Part shown: in pieces, positions 27,730-36,932 of the stretch
Layout: the number at the start of each line of letters is the position of its first letter
How positions within the stretch are numbered: position 1 is the first letter of the stretch
From: Campylobacter devanensis
GTDB taxonomy: Bacteria; Campylobacterota; Campylobacteria; Campylobacterales; Campylobacteraceae
Reading direction: 5' to 3'
NCBI RefSeq assembly: GCF_002139915.1
Contig: NZ_CP018788.1
Span: 930,001-994,000, forward strand
Length of the DNA stretch: 64,000 nt
Notes under the pieces: model-generated
Databases searched by the model: none
Told to the model about the DNA's origin: nothing
Seen by the model: the letters and a program-made list of their open reading frames with translations, nothing else
Made by a program: the position numbers and the translations under genes

Positions 27730-28897
27730 TCTATTTTGGCTTTTTATAGCCCTAGCTTTAAACTCGGCTCTTTTAATCTTTAGCATGAGCGGATTAAGCA
27801 TTAGCTATTATGAAGCACAAATTTATTATAGCAACTCAAATTTAGGTTTTATATTACGCTATATTAGCTCTATTTTTGGCGATAATGAGATAGTAATCCG
27901 TGGTCTATTTTTAACACTTCATATTGCAAACTCACTACTAATCTACATCATTTCTCTAAGAATCCTAAAACGCCAAAGCGACTGCGTGATAGCTGCAATT
28001 TTATATATGTTTTTACCTGGCGTACTAGTTAGTGCATTAATAATCAATCAAGCTAGTATTGCGATATTTATTACGCTTATTGTAGTATTTTTACAGCAAC
28101 GACAAATGTATATCTTAATGAGCTTAATACTGGCTTTGAGTCTATTTTTTAGCAAACCATTCATCGCACTTTATCTGGCTATTATGCTATTTGGACTTTT
28201 TAGCAGAGATAAAAAATTTGCCATAATTGGCGCATTTTTTTGCATAGCGTGGTACTATTTAAATGGTTTAGAATCTAGCGGAAAACCACGTGGGTATTTC
28301 CTAGACTCAATAGCGGTATTTGCTGCAGTATTTTCACCATTGCTTTTTATATACTTTATATATACGATTTATAGGATTTGTATTAAAGAAATTAAGAGTT
28401 TTTTATGGTTTATTAGCCTAACTGCCCTTGGTGTATGCTTGCTTCTTTCTATGCGTCAACGTGTAGAATTAGAATTATTTTTACCATTTTGTGTGATTTT
28501 AGTACCAGCAATGGTAAGAACATTTTTTAGTTCATATAGATCACGCTTACCACGTTTTAGAGTACTTTATAAGTTGATTTGTATTATTGTTTTAGTTACA
28601 TTAGCACTAAATAGTTTAGCTATTATTTTTCATCAATATTTATATATTTTTCTAGATAATCCCAAACATCACTTTGCCTATAAATATGACATTGCAAAAG
28701 AGCTAGCAAAAGCTCTAAAAGATCGCCAAATTACTGCTATTTCAACCAACCCAAATCTAGCTCTAAGGCTAAAATTTTATGGAATTCCAATGGGCGGTAA
28801 CTATTATTTAGATACTACTTATAAAAAATCATGCGAACAAATAAAAATATATAAATTTAATAAATCCATAGCTAAATTTTATCTATGCAAAAAATAA
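27713..28897 (+). CDS. Integral membrane protein, GT39/PMT-like
   Basis: A 394-residue protein with about 9-10 hydrophobic segments. The first periplasmic loop (SISYYEAQIYYSNSN) has the acidic residue after a tyrosine pair seen in GT-C enzymes such as the ArnT/PMT family, and the overall layout (N-terminal TMs, C-terminal soluble tail of about 60 residues) fits lipid-linked sugar transferases. No further catalytic motif is certain. It overlaps the MFS gene by 17 bases and the pseudopilin gene by 13, so all three are co-translated. Confidence 0.65.
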   Translation: MISRLNLFWLFIALALNSALLIFSMSGLSISYYEAQIYYSNSNLGFILRYISSIFGDNEIVIRGLFLTLHIANSLLIYIISLRILKRQSDCVIAAILYMFLPGVLVSALIINQASIAIFITLIVVFLQQRQMYILMSLILALSLFFSKPFIALYLAIMLFGLFSRDKKFAIIGAFFCIAWYYLNGLESSGKPRGYFLDSIAVFAAVFSPLLFIYFIYTIYRICIKEIKSFLWFISLTALGVCLLLSMRQRVELELFLPFCVILVPAMVRTFFSSYRSRLPRFRVLYKLICIIVLVTLALNSLAIIFHQYLYIFLDNPKHHFAYKYDIAKELAKALKDRQITAISTNPNLALRLKFYGIPMGGNYYLDTTYKKSCEQIKIYKFNKSIAKFYLCKK

Positions 28898-29547
28898 AAG
28901 CTTTTAGCCTATTTGAATTAGTAATTGTAATGGTTGTGATTGGTGTTTTACTCTCAATCACAACCATAAATTTCAAAAATGATGACCTAGCACGAGCAGC
29001 AAATCAAGTTGCTAGCCATATAAGATATACGCAGTTTTTAGCACTCACAGATGATAAATTTAACCCAGAAGATAAAAACTGGACTAAATCTAGATGGCAA
29101 ATTTACTTCACTAAAACAGTTGCTGGTAAAAAAGTATTATATTATTCAATCTTTAGCGATAGTGGAGGATATAGCGGAAGTCCAGATGGAAAAGAAATTG
29201 CTAAAAATCCGCTAAATCCAGCTAAGGTTTTATCAGTCTCACACGCTGGAATCTCTACCATTAATCCAACTGATGAGCTAGATTTGATGGAAAAATTTAA
29301 CCTAAATGATGTAGAGCTTTTAGGTGGTTGTTCTCAAAGTGGCTCAACTAGAATTAGCTTTGATAATCTTGGACGACCATTTAAAGGTAATCCAAAAAGT
29401 GCCGATAACTCCACGCATAATCTAATTACCTCTACATGCCAAATTCGCCTCACTCACCAAAATGGCAACTGTATATATATAAATCTTGAGCCAATCACTG
29501 GATTAATTAGCATTGATAAGCCGCAAATCCAGTGTAAAAGCAATTAA
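28885..29547 (+). CDS. Type II/IV pseudopilin-like protein with N-terminal methylation site
   Basis: A 220-residue protein with a prepilin leader: short basic peptide MQKIKA, then FSLFELVIVMVVIGVLLSI, which matches the cleavage/methylation site with the conserved glutamate at +5 of the mature protein. The rest is a globular periplasmic domain with two cysteine pairs. Such minor pseudopilins act in type II secretion or DNA uptake. No other pilus gene is in the window, so assembly partners must be elsewhere. It overlaps the upstream membrane protein gene and converges on murF. Confidence 0.85.
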   Translation: MQKIKAFSLFELVIVMVVIGVLLSITTINFKNDDLARAANQVASHIRYTQFLALTDDKFNPEDKNWTKSRWQIYFTKTVAGKKVLYYSIFSDSGGYSGSPDGKEIAKNPLNPAKVLSVSHAGISTINPTDELDLMEKFNLNDVELLGGCSQSGSTRISFDNLGRPFKGNPKSADNSTHNLITSTCQIRLTHQNGNCIYINLEPITGLISIDKPQIQCKSN

Positions 29548-29554
29548 AATAAAT

Positions 29555-30976
29555 TTATATAAAACTTGGCGCATCATTACTAAATAAAATCAAATCTCCA
29601 CTTATTGTATGTTGCGCTAAAAATTCACTCATCTTAGATTTGTCAAATAGACGCACCACTTCAGGCCTAGTTAAATCTAAAACCAGCTCAGACTCATTTA
29701 ACGCACTTGTTATTACTACAATATCAAAGACTTCGTTTATTACCTTTGAAAGCTTGCGATTTACTCCGCTTCCACCCTCAACAATTCCTGGTGTTAACAA
29801 GATTTTACGCCCCTTAAATTCACTCACCAATCTATAGCTTGCTATCATTCCTTGCAAATTTCCATTAAAACTATCATCGATTATAATCTTGCCACCAGCA
29901 TCAATTCTTTGAAGCCTATGTTCTACACTCTTTATGTTATCTAAGCTTAAATTTTTAACCCCAACAGCACTAGCGGCCAATAATGCAGCTCCAAGGTTAT
30001 AACTATTAAATTCGCCAAGTACTTTAGCACTAAAATGGCTCTTTTGATTATTTAATGTCATATCAAACTCAACCCCATCAAGACTACTTTTGACCCCGCT
30101 AATTAGTTCATCGTAAATTACTGCTTTGCCTTGTAAATTTGTAGAACTATGAGCTATACAAGTAGCTAGACGGTTTGAATTTAATGCTTCAAGCTTAGCA
30201 GTTCTTACTTCATCAAGCGAGCCAAAATACTCTAAATGTGCCCCACCAATCTGCCCAATCACCACAATATGAGGATTTATAAATTTAACAATCTCATCAA
30301 TATCACCGCGCAACCTAGCCCCAGCCTCAACAATATAAATCTGGCAATCACTTGGTAAATTTTCATTAATATCACGAATAATTCCAAGCAATGTATTTAC
30401 ACTCCGTGGAGTTTTATGAGTTTTTAACTCCTTGCTAGCTATATCATAGATAAAATTTTTAATACTTGTTTTGCCAAAACTTGCCGTTACTAAAATAATT
30501 TTTAAATCACTCATTGAATTTAGCTTTGTCTTAGCGATTTTTTTGTATCTAATAGCTATAATTTTTTCACTCAAACCGCTTAAAATCAATGAAAAAATAA
30601 TACTAAAAATTGTATGATAAATAGCATTTTGGCTATATGGGCAAAGAGTAAATAATACAAAACCAGCAATCAAAAAAGCAAAATACCGCTTCACTCTAGC
30701 AGTCATTACAACCCTCTTATCCAATCGATACGCCCACAAAGCTAAAAGAGATATATAAATTACTGCTAAGCAAATTTGATAGACATAATGCCAGCAAAAC
30801 GCCATTATAAATAGCGGTAAAACGATAAAATATATATGCCACATCGGTTTAGTATAGTGAAAAATCACTCGCTTAATTTTATAACTAAACCACTGCAAAG
30901 CGCTAATTAAATAGTATCCAAGTGCCATAGTAAAACCAAATTTAGCAATAGTTGAGATTACTAATTCTATAATCAT
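29555..30976 (-). CDS. murF: Membrane-anchored MurF-type ligase
   Basis: Adds D-Ala-D-Ala to UDP-MurNAc-tripeptide. The 473-residue protein is unusual: the first ~145 residues are four or five hydrophobic segments instead of the soluble MurF substrate-binding domain. The ATP-binding loop VTASFGKTSIKNF (residues about 165-177), the central-domain IVEAGARLRGDI and IGQIGGAHLEYFGS, EHRLQRID and the C-terminal IIDDSFNGN are Mur-ligase motifs. It overlaps the hydrolase gene by one base and belongs to the murF-hydrolase-antitoxin-ddl-ruvA cluster; ddl makes the dipeptide it consumes. See the separate finding on a possible detached N-domain at 62296. Confidence 0.88.
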   Translation of the reverse strand: MIIELVISTIAKFGFTMALGYYLISALQWFSYKIKRVIFHYTKPMWHIYFIVLPLFIMAFCWHYVYQICLAVIYISLLALWAYRLDKRVVMTARVKRYFAFLIAGFVLFTLCPYSQNAIYHTIFSIIFSLILSGLSEKIIAIRYKKIAKTKLNSMSDLKIILVTASFGKTSIKNFIYDIASKELKTHKTPRSVNTLLGIIRDINENLPSDCQIYIVEAGARLRGDIDEIVKFINPHIVVIGQIGGAHLEYFGSLDEVRTAKLEALNSNRLATCIAHSSTNLQGKAVIYDELISGVKSSLDGVEFDMTLNNQKSHFSAKVLGEFNSYNLGAALLAASAVGVKNLSLDNIKSVEHRLQRIDAGGKIIIDDSFNGNLQGMIASYRLVSEFKGRKILLTPGIVEGGSGVNRKLSKVINEVFDIVVITSALNESELVLDLTRPEVVRLFDKSKMSEFLAQHTISGDLILFSNDAPSFI

Positions 30977-31707
30977 TATCGATCCTTTTTAGTAGTTTCA
31001 GTTATGATTTTAGCAATGTATTTACTATGCTGCAAGAAAAAGAAATGATCACCATCAAGTGAATAAAATTGACTATTTTTTATTAATTTAGCTATATTCT
31101 CTCCGCTACTAAGCGGCGTAGCATCATCGCTAATCCCCCAAAAAATAAGTGCGTTACTGTTTAAACTAGCAAAAATATCGCTAAAATCTTCATCTACGAC
31201 ATTTTTAAGCGTCTCGTACATTATTTTACTCATTCCACTTATATCCTTTGTAGCAAAAATTCGCCAAAATCTTCCCAATCCAATACTCTTTAAAATCTTA
31301 AAAATAGCAATTTTTGCTCTCACGCTAAAGCGTTTTTGTTTAATTATTCCAGCACTACTAAGCAAAATCAAATATCTTGGATTTAACAGTGCTGCTATCT
31401 TTCCACCAAAGCTATGACCCATAACTATCTCAAACTCAATTCCTAAACTACGAATAAATTTGCTCACGATATTAGCATAATCATTAGTACAAAGCGGTGC
31501 TTCTAAAGTACTACTAAGCCCAAATCCAGGCAGATCTAAATATACACAGTTAAATTGATTCAAATATTTACTAAATGCTCTTTTCATCAGCTCTTTATTT
31601 GCTCCCCAGCCATGCAAAATCAGTATATTTTTAACTCCATTTTGCCCTATTATTTCATAGCTTAGAGAATATTTTAATCCATTATATTCTATCTCTTTTA
31701 TCGCCAT
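30976..31707 (-). CDS. Alpha/beta-fold hydrolase
   Basis: A 243-residue alpha/beta hydrolase. The oxyanion-hole motif is ILHGWGANKEL, the nucleophile elbow VMGHSFGGKIA (Ser within GHSFG), the acid is probably in ALIFWGISDDATPL and the histidine in SLDGDHFFFL. No signal peptide, so cytoplasmic. It sits between murF and a small antitoxin-like gene in an order shared with C. jejuni, suggesting a conserved if unknown role near peptidoglycan precursor synthesis. Substrate cannot be inferred. Confidence 0.85.
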   Translation of the reverse strand: MAIKEIEYNGLKYSLSYEIIGQNGVKNILILHGWGANKELMKRAFSKYLNQFNCVYLDLPGFGLSSTLEAPLCTNDYANIVSKFIRSLGIEFEIVMGHSFGGKIAALLNPRYLILLSSAGIIKQKRFSVRAKIAIFKILKSIGLGRFWRIFATKDISGMSKIMYETLKNVVDEDFSDIFASLNSNALIFWGISDDATPLSSGENIAKLIKNSQFYSLDGDHFFFLQHSKYIAKIITETTKKDR

Positions 31708-31708
31708 T

Positions 31709-31927
31709 TTAGCTCTCTTTTTTTCTATTATAAATTGCTTCTAGCAGCGTTACGGCCTCGCTTAGACGCTCATACTCTTCCATATTTATCATCACCGCTT
31801 CAAAGCGGTTATTTTTGACGATGAAGGCACGCTTTTTTTTAGCCTGTGAGATATCGTTTAAAATCGAGCTAAAATTTCGCACCATCTGTGTGGCAGTATA
31901 AATTTCATCTTTGCTAAACTTTGCCAT
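31709..31927 (-). CDS. Phd/YefM-like antitoxin without an adjacent toxin
   Basis: A 72-residue protein whose pattern (YTATQMVRNFSSILNDI, KKRAFIVKNNRFEAVMI, NMEEYERLSEAV) is that of Phd/YefM antitoxins: an N-terminal DNA-binding strand-helix followed by a short C-terminal helix. The neighbouring genes are a hydrolase and, after about 100 bases, ddl; no RelE/Doc-like toxin is present. It has its own upstream region with two 12-bp direct repeats, which could be an operator. It may be a solo transcription regulator. Confidence 0.75.
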   Translation of the reverse strand: MAKFSKDEIYTATQMVRNFSSILNDISQAKKKRAFIVKNNRFEAVMINMEEYERLSEAVTLLEAIYNRKKES

Positions 31928-31945
31928 CGATGCCCCTTTATGTAG

Positions 31946-31970
31946 AATTATACATAAAATTATACATAAA
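31946..31970 (-). promoter_or_regulatory. Tandem 12-bp direct repeat overlapping -10-like boxes before the antitoxin gene
   Basis: AATTATACATAA occurs twice in direct succession (31946-31957 and 31958-31969). Read on the minus strand each copy contains TATAAT-like sequence, about 20-40 bases before the ATG at 31927, with an AAAGGGG ribosome site between. It may be a double promoter, an operator for the antitoxin, or both. Confidence 0.5.
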
Positions 31971-31999
31971 TTTAACTTTAGTAGTGATGAATTAAGCAG

Positions 32000-32024
32000 T
32001 TAGAGCCTTAAATCAAGGCTCTAA
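32000..32024 (-). terminator. Hairpin after ddl
   Basis: A perfect 10-bp stem (32000-32009 with 32015-32024) and a five-base loop lies three bases beyond the ddl stop. The U-tract on the minus strand is poor, so termination may be partial. Confidence 0.6.
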
Positions 32025-32026
32025 AA

Positions 32027-33064
32027 TTAGGCTAATTTGCCCTTATTACTAGTAATCGAGTGAATATATTTATAATCAATTGGGATTTTTTTCTCTACTT
32101 TTATATTGCTTGCAAGTCTAGCTAAAGATGCGCTAAAGTCGCTAAATAAATAGTTAGCCAAACTACCCGGATTTGGGTTAATCTCATTTAAATAAACCTC
32201 ATCGCCAATAACAAAAAAATCACATCTAATAAGCGCTCCATCAAATCCACCGCCAACATAAATCTTACTAAAGGCTTCTTTAATCTTATCTTTTAGCTCT
32301 TTACTAATATCAGCCTCATTTGAGCTTGAGCTTGCAAAGCTCATATATTTTTGCTCAAAATCTAGCATTTTGCCTTTTTTAGGCTCTTCGATAATAGATA
32401 GCTCGAGATTTTGCCCTACTCTAAATCCGGCTAAATTAAACTCCCTAACTCCATCTATAAACGGCTCAACTAAAATCTCACCATCAAATTCAAATCCAAC
32501 ATCTAATGCATAATCAAGCTCTTTTTCATTGCTTACAACACTTACACCAATACTACTGCCAAGATGGGAAGGTTTTAGAATGTATGGTAATGGTAAATTT
32601 GGCTTTTGTTCCCTACTAATCACCTCATATTCTAGCGTTTTAACTCCGCATTTTAGTGCTAATAATTTAGTCAAAACCTTTGAGTAGCTCATTACGCTTG
32701 CTTCAAGTCGTGGGCCAATAAATTTAAGTGAATAAAACTCAAACATTCCAGCTATTTTACCATCTTCGCCATCGCAACCATGAATTAAATTTATATAACA
32801 ATCTACGCTAATTTCTTTAACTCCAAATATTCCATGAGTTACAAATCCACCATGCCTTAGATAGAGTTTTTTACATTTTTTATATTTTTGAGAGCTAAAA
32901 AAATTTGCTCTCATATCGCTTGGATTGATTAGATAAAACTCTCTATTAGCATCAACAAATATAAATTGTAAATCTGCTTTTAGCGCTTTTTTGATTGCTA
33001 CAGCAGAAACAATGCTAATCTCATGCTCCCAGCTTGCCCCACCAAAAACTATACCATAATTCAT
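32027..33064 (-). CDS. ddl: D-alanine-D-alanine ligase
   Basis: ATP-grasp ligase making D-Ala-D-Ala for MurF. Recognised by GGASWEHEISIVSA at the N-terminus, NLIHGCDGEDGKIAGMFE, ILKPSHLGSSIGVSVV, EILVEPFIDGVREFN and the C-terminal NEINPNPGSLANYLF. A GTG at 33067 is one codon upstream, but the AAAGGA ribosome site is better spaced for the ATG at 33064, giving 345 residues. It lies 9 bases after ruvA in the same transcription unit. Confidence 0.95.
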   Translation of the reverse strand: MNYGIVFGGASWEHEISIVSAVAIKKALKADLQFIFVDANREFYLINPSDMRANFFSSQKYKKCKKLYLRHGGFVTHGIFGVKEISVDCYINLIHGCDGEDGKIAGMFEFYSLKFIGPRLEASVMSYSKVLTKLLALKCGVKTLEYEVISREQKPNLPLPYILKPSHLGSSIGVSVVSNEKELDYALDVGFEFDGEILVEPFIDGVREFNLAGFRVGQNLELSIIEEPKKGKMLDFEQKYMSFASSSSNEADISKELKDKIKEAFSKIYVGGGFDGALIRCDFFVIGDEVYLNEINPNPGSLANYLFSDFSASLARLASNIKVEKKIPIDYKYIHSITSNKGKLA

Positions 33065-33073
33065 CACTATCCT

Positions 33074-33625
33074 TTAAGCCAATATTTTAAGCGCCTCTTT
33101 AATTAAAGAGGCCGTATCATTGCTAGTGCATTTAGCTAGTGCAGCACTTATTTTATCACGCTTAAAGCCTAAACTCTCTAGCGCCATAAAGGCCTCGCTA
33201 CTACTACTGCTAGCACTACTTATCTCGACTAATTTTGCATCACTCAACTGGGCTATTAATGTTCTAGCAGTTTTTGGTCCAATCCCTGGAACTCGCTTTA
33301 GTACAGCATCATCCCCATTTATAACAGCAGCGCTAAATTCATCAGGATTAAGAGATGAACAAACCGCCATCGCAGTAGAAGCACCAATACCATTAACTTT
33401 TAAAAGCAGTTCAAATATTCTTTGTTCACTCTCTTTTAAAAATCCATATAATAAATTTGCATCTTCTCTAATAATCTGCGTAATATATAACTCTATATTT
33501 TCTCCCTTTTGCAAAGCTGCACTAGTAAATAAAGATATATTTACTCCATACGTGATTCCAGCGCACTTTATCCAAAGCTGAGTTGGTTCTTTTTTTGTAA
33601 TTAACCCTTCGATTGCCTTTATCAT
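33074..33625 (-). CDS. ruvA: Holliday junction branch migration protein RuvA
   Basis: Tetrameric protein binding Holliday junctions and loading RuvB. The 183-residue protein begins MIKAIEGLITKKEPTQLWI (OB fold), and has two helix-hairpin-helix motifs, LLKVNGIGASTAM and KRVPGIGPKTART, then the small C-terminal RuvB-interacting domain. It overlaps the DUF342 gene by four bases. Of note, homologous recombination is the likely driver of the inverted-repeat switch elsewhere in the window. Confidence 0.96.
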   Translation of the reverse strand: MIKAIEGLITKKEPTQLWIKCAGITYGVNISLFTSAALQKGENIELYITQIIREDANLLYGFLKESEQRIFELLLKVNGIGASTAMAVCSSLNPDEFSAAVINGDDAVLKRVPGIGPKTARTLIAQLSDAKLVEISSASSSSSEAFMALESLGFKRDKISAALAKCTSNDTASLIKEALKILA

Positions 33626-35460
33626 ATCTCATTTGACCTTTTTATCTCATATCCATTCACGCCAGCTTTGAGAGTCATTACTCTAATAATCTCATTCTCT
33701 TTAGTGCTGTATTTTATATCAATTGGCGGTTCAATAAGTTTAAATTTAATCTCATTTAACTCAGTCCAACGATCCCTATTTATAATTTTAGCATTAAAGA
33801 TTATACTCTCCATACTTACTAATTCATCTTTTAGTGTTGCTAATTCTGATTGCTTAGAATTTATGCTTTTTAAAATTTGATTATACTCAGCTACCAATCC
33901 TTGAAAATCTTTTAATTTTTTCAAAAATGCAGCTGGTGGAGTAGTGCCTTCTTGTCTCATTTGCATAAGACGCTCTTTTATCATATTGATAGAATGTTTA
34001 TTACTATCGATTATATTTCTTTTAAATTCAAGCTCTTTTGGAAGTGCTTTTAATTCATCTTCTAAAACTTTCATTCTTGCGCTATGAGCGGTTATATCCC
34101 CATTTGCATTTAGTACATTCTTAACATCAACAATAAATTTATTATTATCACCTTTTAACTCTTCAAGACTAATCAATGCTGAAGCTTTTAGCGTTGAGTT
34201 TGAGTGCAAAGTCTGTATATATATCTCATCGGCTTCTATATCTCCACCTAAAACACGATTTAGATGAACTACCTTGGCTCGCACTTTGCCACCTTCTAAT
34301 CTATCTATGCGAGCCTCGTCACACTCTAAAAATCCCATATGTAACGAGATATTTGCATTTTGCGCATATATCTTTGATTGGGCGTGAGTATTGCCCTCAA
34401 TTACTACGGTTTTAGCCTTTATAACTGCATCAGGGCCTACATTTCCACTAGCTCTTACTTCGGTAGTCTCAACTTTCATTCCAGCACCAATAGCATCTTT
34501 TAAGTAATTGCTCTCCTTGACATTTATCTTTACATCAGATGCTAAATCGGTAGTAATCGAACCGGTTGATTTTAAATTTATCGCATTTACATCTAATTCT
34601 TCTTTAATATCAAATTTATTATTCTCTTCACTTACATAACCGCTTTTTAAAGCGATATATTTGATACAATCTACAACCTCATCTACTTTAATATTTGGTC
34701 CAACGGTTATTTGAACCTCTTGGGTAGTTTTTGGATCATCAACTGGAATTACTTGGCCTTTTAGATTTTTACCATGTTTACCACGTATTGGTTTTAGGTA
34801 TTCCATTATTAAATCACCTTCTAAAACACTATGTAAAAATCCCCTATCTATATCTCTTCTGCCTTTGGTCTTATCATCACCAGTATCTTCTTTGCCATTA
34901 TTTTTATAGTATTTAATTAGCTTATCATCTGTAGATGGTTCTGGTTCTACTCCAGTAGCAATTACTATAGTTTCAGATTTATCTATTATCTCTTTGATTC
35001 TTAAGATTGAGGCTAATTTGGATATTTTTTTTCTAAAACCATGATCTCTAATACCGATTAAAAATCCAGCCTTTAGCATCTTTTTATATATTGCATTTAC
35101 TAGTTCTTTTTCAAATGTTGGTGTATACTTTGCTAATGTATCTTCTTTTATCGTGACAGCAACCTTGGTACCAGTTCGATTGGCTCCTAGACTAATTTTA
35201 GGTAGGTGAGCCCTACTCTCTTTTCTAATATCATAAAATTTAACCTTATAAGATTGAATGATAAATAACTTCTCATCGACAAAAAATGCATCATCATCAA
35301 ATATACTCATATCAGTAGCTAAAGCCATATCGCTTTGTGGGTTATTTTTATAGCTGGTATAAATCTCTAAAATATCAAAATCTAAATATTCTGGCGGTAC
35401 TCCCATACTTCTAGAAACGGCATTAAAATCATCAAAAGGGTTCTTGCTATCTTCTACCAT
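33622..35460 (-). CDS. DUF342/FapA-family protein
   Basis: A 612-residue protein with the DUF342 (flagellar assembly protein A) beta-helix in its middle: repeated polymer-like strands such as IKSTGSITTDLASDVKINV, VRASGNVGPDAVIKAKTVV and LEGGKVRAKVVHL, residues about 230-460. A coiled-coil (about 470-560) and a small C-terminal domain follow. Related FapA proteins localise to the pole and help flagellar placement in Vibrio; in Campylobacter the gene keeps its place next to ruvA and ddl. Role here is inferred from the family. Confidence 0.82.
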   Translation of the reverse strand: MVEDSKNPFDDFNAVSRSMGVPPEYLDFDILEIYTSYKNNPQSDMALATDMSIFDDDAFFVDEKLFIIQSYKVKFYDIRKESRAHLPKISLGANRTGTKVAVTIKEDTLAKYTPTFEKELVNAIYKKMLKAGFLIGIRDHGFRKKISKLASILRIKEIIDKSETIVIATGVEPEPSTDDKLIKYYKNNGKEDTGDDKTKGRRDIDRGFLHSVLEGDLIMEYLKPIRGKHGKNLKGQVIPVDDPKTTQEVQITVGPNIKVDEVVDCIKYIALKSGYVSEENNKFDIKEELDVNAINLKSTGSITTDLASDVKINVKESNYLKDAIGAGMKVETTEVRASGNVGPDAVIKAKTVVIEGNTHAQSKIYAQNANISLHMGFLECDEARIDRLEGGKVRAKVVHLNRVLGGDIEADEIYIQTLHSNSTLKASALISLEELKGDNNKFIVDVKNVLNANGDITAHSARMKVLEDELKALPKELEFKRNIIDSNKHSINMIKERLMQMRQEGTTPPAAFLKKLKDFQGLVAEYNQILKSINSKQSELATLKDELVSMESIIFNAKIINRDRWTELNEIKFKLIEPPIDIKYSTKENEIIRVMTLKAGVNGYEIKRSNEI

Positions 35461-35574
35461 CTATAAAACCTTGTGAATTACTTTTTTAAATTTAGCAATT
35501 ATAGCTAAAAAAGATAAAACGGCTTTTAAGCCTAAATATATTATACTTTTAAAATCTAATTTTTGGAGTGTGAT

Positions 35575-36138
35575 TTGAAACAAAAGCTAATTTTAATCGG
35601 TGCATCCACTGGTGGTCCAGGTCATCTAAAAAAGCTTCTAACTGGTATTACTTTGCCATCATATGCCTCCATTATTATCGCTCAACATATGAGTAAAAAT
35701 TTTGTTGGCTCTTTTGCTAATAGGCTTAGCCAAGAGCTAAACTCAGAAGTTGAGTTGCTAAATAATAAAGTAACACTAAAAAACAAAATCTATATCTGTG
35801 AGCAAAATAGCATTATTTTAAATTCTCAAATCCCAACTGCAAATATTGATCAAAGCGGAATTACTACTACATATAATCCAAATGTAAATATGTTATTTAA
35901 ATCGGCTGTACCAATTTGCAAAGTAATTGATGTAATGGGAATACTGCTAACTGGCATTGGCGATGATGGTGCTAGTGGATTAAATGAACTATATAAAGCT
36001 GGTGCAAAATGTATAGCAGAAAATGAGCAATCAGCTATAGTTTATGGAATGCCTAGGCGTGCTAAAGATATAAATCCAAATTTAGAAATTGCCAATTTAG
36101 ATATGATTAGAACAAATTTGCAAAGGTTTATCATATGA
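35575..36138 (+). CDS. cheB: Chemotaxis methylesterase CheB, catalytic domain only
   Basis: Removes methyl groups from chemoreceptors. The 187-residue protein is only the C-terminal catalytic domain, with the triad Ser in LIGASTGGPGHL, His in IIAQHMSKNF and Asp in GILLTGIGDDGASGL. There is no N-terminal receiver domain, as in other campylobacters, so CheA cannot activate it by phosphorylation. The frame extends to TTG 35563, but TTGGAG is a ribosome site spaced for TTG 35575, which I take as start. The gene overlaps cheR by four bases. Confidence 0.9.
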   Translation: MKQKLILIGASTGGPGHLKKLLTGITLPSYASIIIAQHMSKNFVGSFANRLSQELNSEVELLNNKVTLKNKIYICEQNSIILNSQIPTANIDQSGITTTYNPNVNMLFKSAVPICKVIDVMGILLTGIGDDGASGLNELYKAGAKCIAENEQSAIVYGMPRRAKDINPNLEIANLDMIRTNLQRFII

Positions 36139-36932
36139 GCGACTTTGAATGCAGTATTAATGATCTTTTAGAATTTATCGAGCTAACTAAAAAATATAGC
36201 GGCAATGATTTAATAAGCAAAAAAGAGATTGTAAAAAATAAAATAGCTCATTTTGCCAAACATAAAAAGATAGATAGTATGCATACCTTGTGTGGCAAAT
36301 TTCAGCATGATAAGATCTTTAGACAAGAACTTTTAAATTTAATAACCATAAATGAGACATATTTTATGCGTGAGCTAAACCAGCTAAACTCAGCTATGCA
36401 ATATGCCAATACTCTAAGCATAAGTGGTAATACAGTTAAAATTTTATGCGCTCCATGTAGTAGCGGAGAAGAGGTGTATTCGCTTGGAATTTTAGCTAAA
36501 ACCATTGGAATTGATAAATACCGCCTAAAAATCACTGGAATTGATATAAACTCTAATATGATTCAAAAATGCAAAGAGGGAATTTATAACGAACGATCAG
36601 TCAAAAATATTAGGCAATCTCAAAAAGAAATATATTTTAAAAAAGTCAATTTTGATTATAAAATTAAGCAAGAACTAATGCCAATGATTGAATTTAAAAC
36701 TATAAATATATTTAATGATTCACTCTTTGCACTTGGGCAGTTTGATATTATTTTATCTAGAAATATGATGATATATTTTGATGAGAATTACCGACTTTTA
36801 ACTATTGAGCGATTTGCCAAAATTTTAAAGCCACATGGGCGAATTTACTTTGGTAGTGCTGATTTGGTACCATACTGCGATCTATATAACAAAATAATAG
36901 ATCTATCAGGTACATACTATGAAAAGGTATAA
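36135..36932 (+). CDS. cheR: Chemotaxis methyltransferase CheR
   Basis: Uses S-adenosylmethionine to methylate receptor glutamates. The 265-residue protein has an N-terminal helical domain, then NETYFMRELNQL (conserved ThrPhePhe/Arg region), the SAM loop LCAPCSSGEEVYSLG, ITGIDINSNMIQKCKEG and FDIILSRNMMIYFDEN. It pairs with cheB (ATGA overlap). Their chemoreceptor partners include the CZB-type receptor at 61171, although that lacks classic transmembrane features. The 3' end overlaps the convergent MFS gene by 16 bases. Confidence 0.95.
   Translation: MSDFECSINDLLEFIELTKKYSGNDLISKKEIVKNKIAHFAKHKKIDSMHTLCGKFQHDKIFRQELLNLITINETYFMRELNQLNSAMQYANTLSISGNTVKILCAPCSSGEEVYSLGILAKTIGIDKYRLKITGIDINSNMIQKCKEGIYNERSVKNIRQSQKEIYFKKVNFDYKIKQELMPMIEFKTINIFNDSLFALGQFDIILSRNMMIYFDENYRLLTIERFAKILKPHGRIYFGSADLVPYCDLYNKIIDLSGTYYEKV

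Noticed and set aside
33120-33581. 153-codon plus-strand frame opposite ruvA
   Set aside because: Shadow of ruvA; low-complexity composition, no ribosome site, while ruvA has all its motifs.
35563-35574. TTG start four codons earlier for cheB
   Set aside because: This segment is the TTGGAG ribosome site for TTG 35575.
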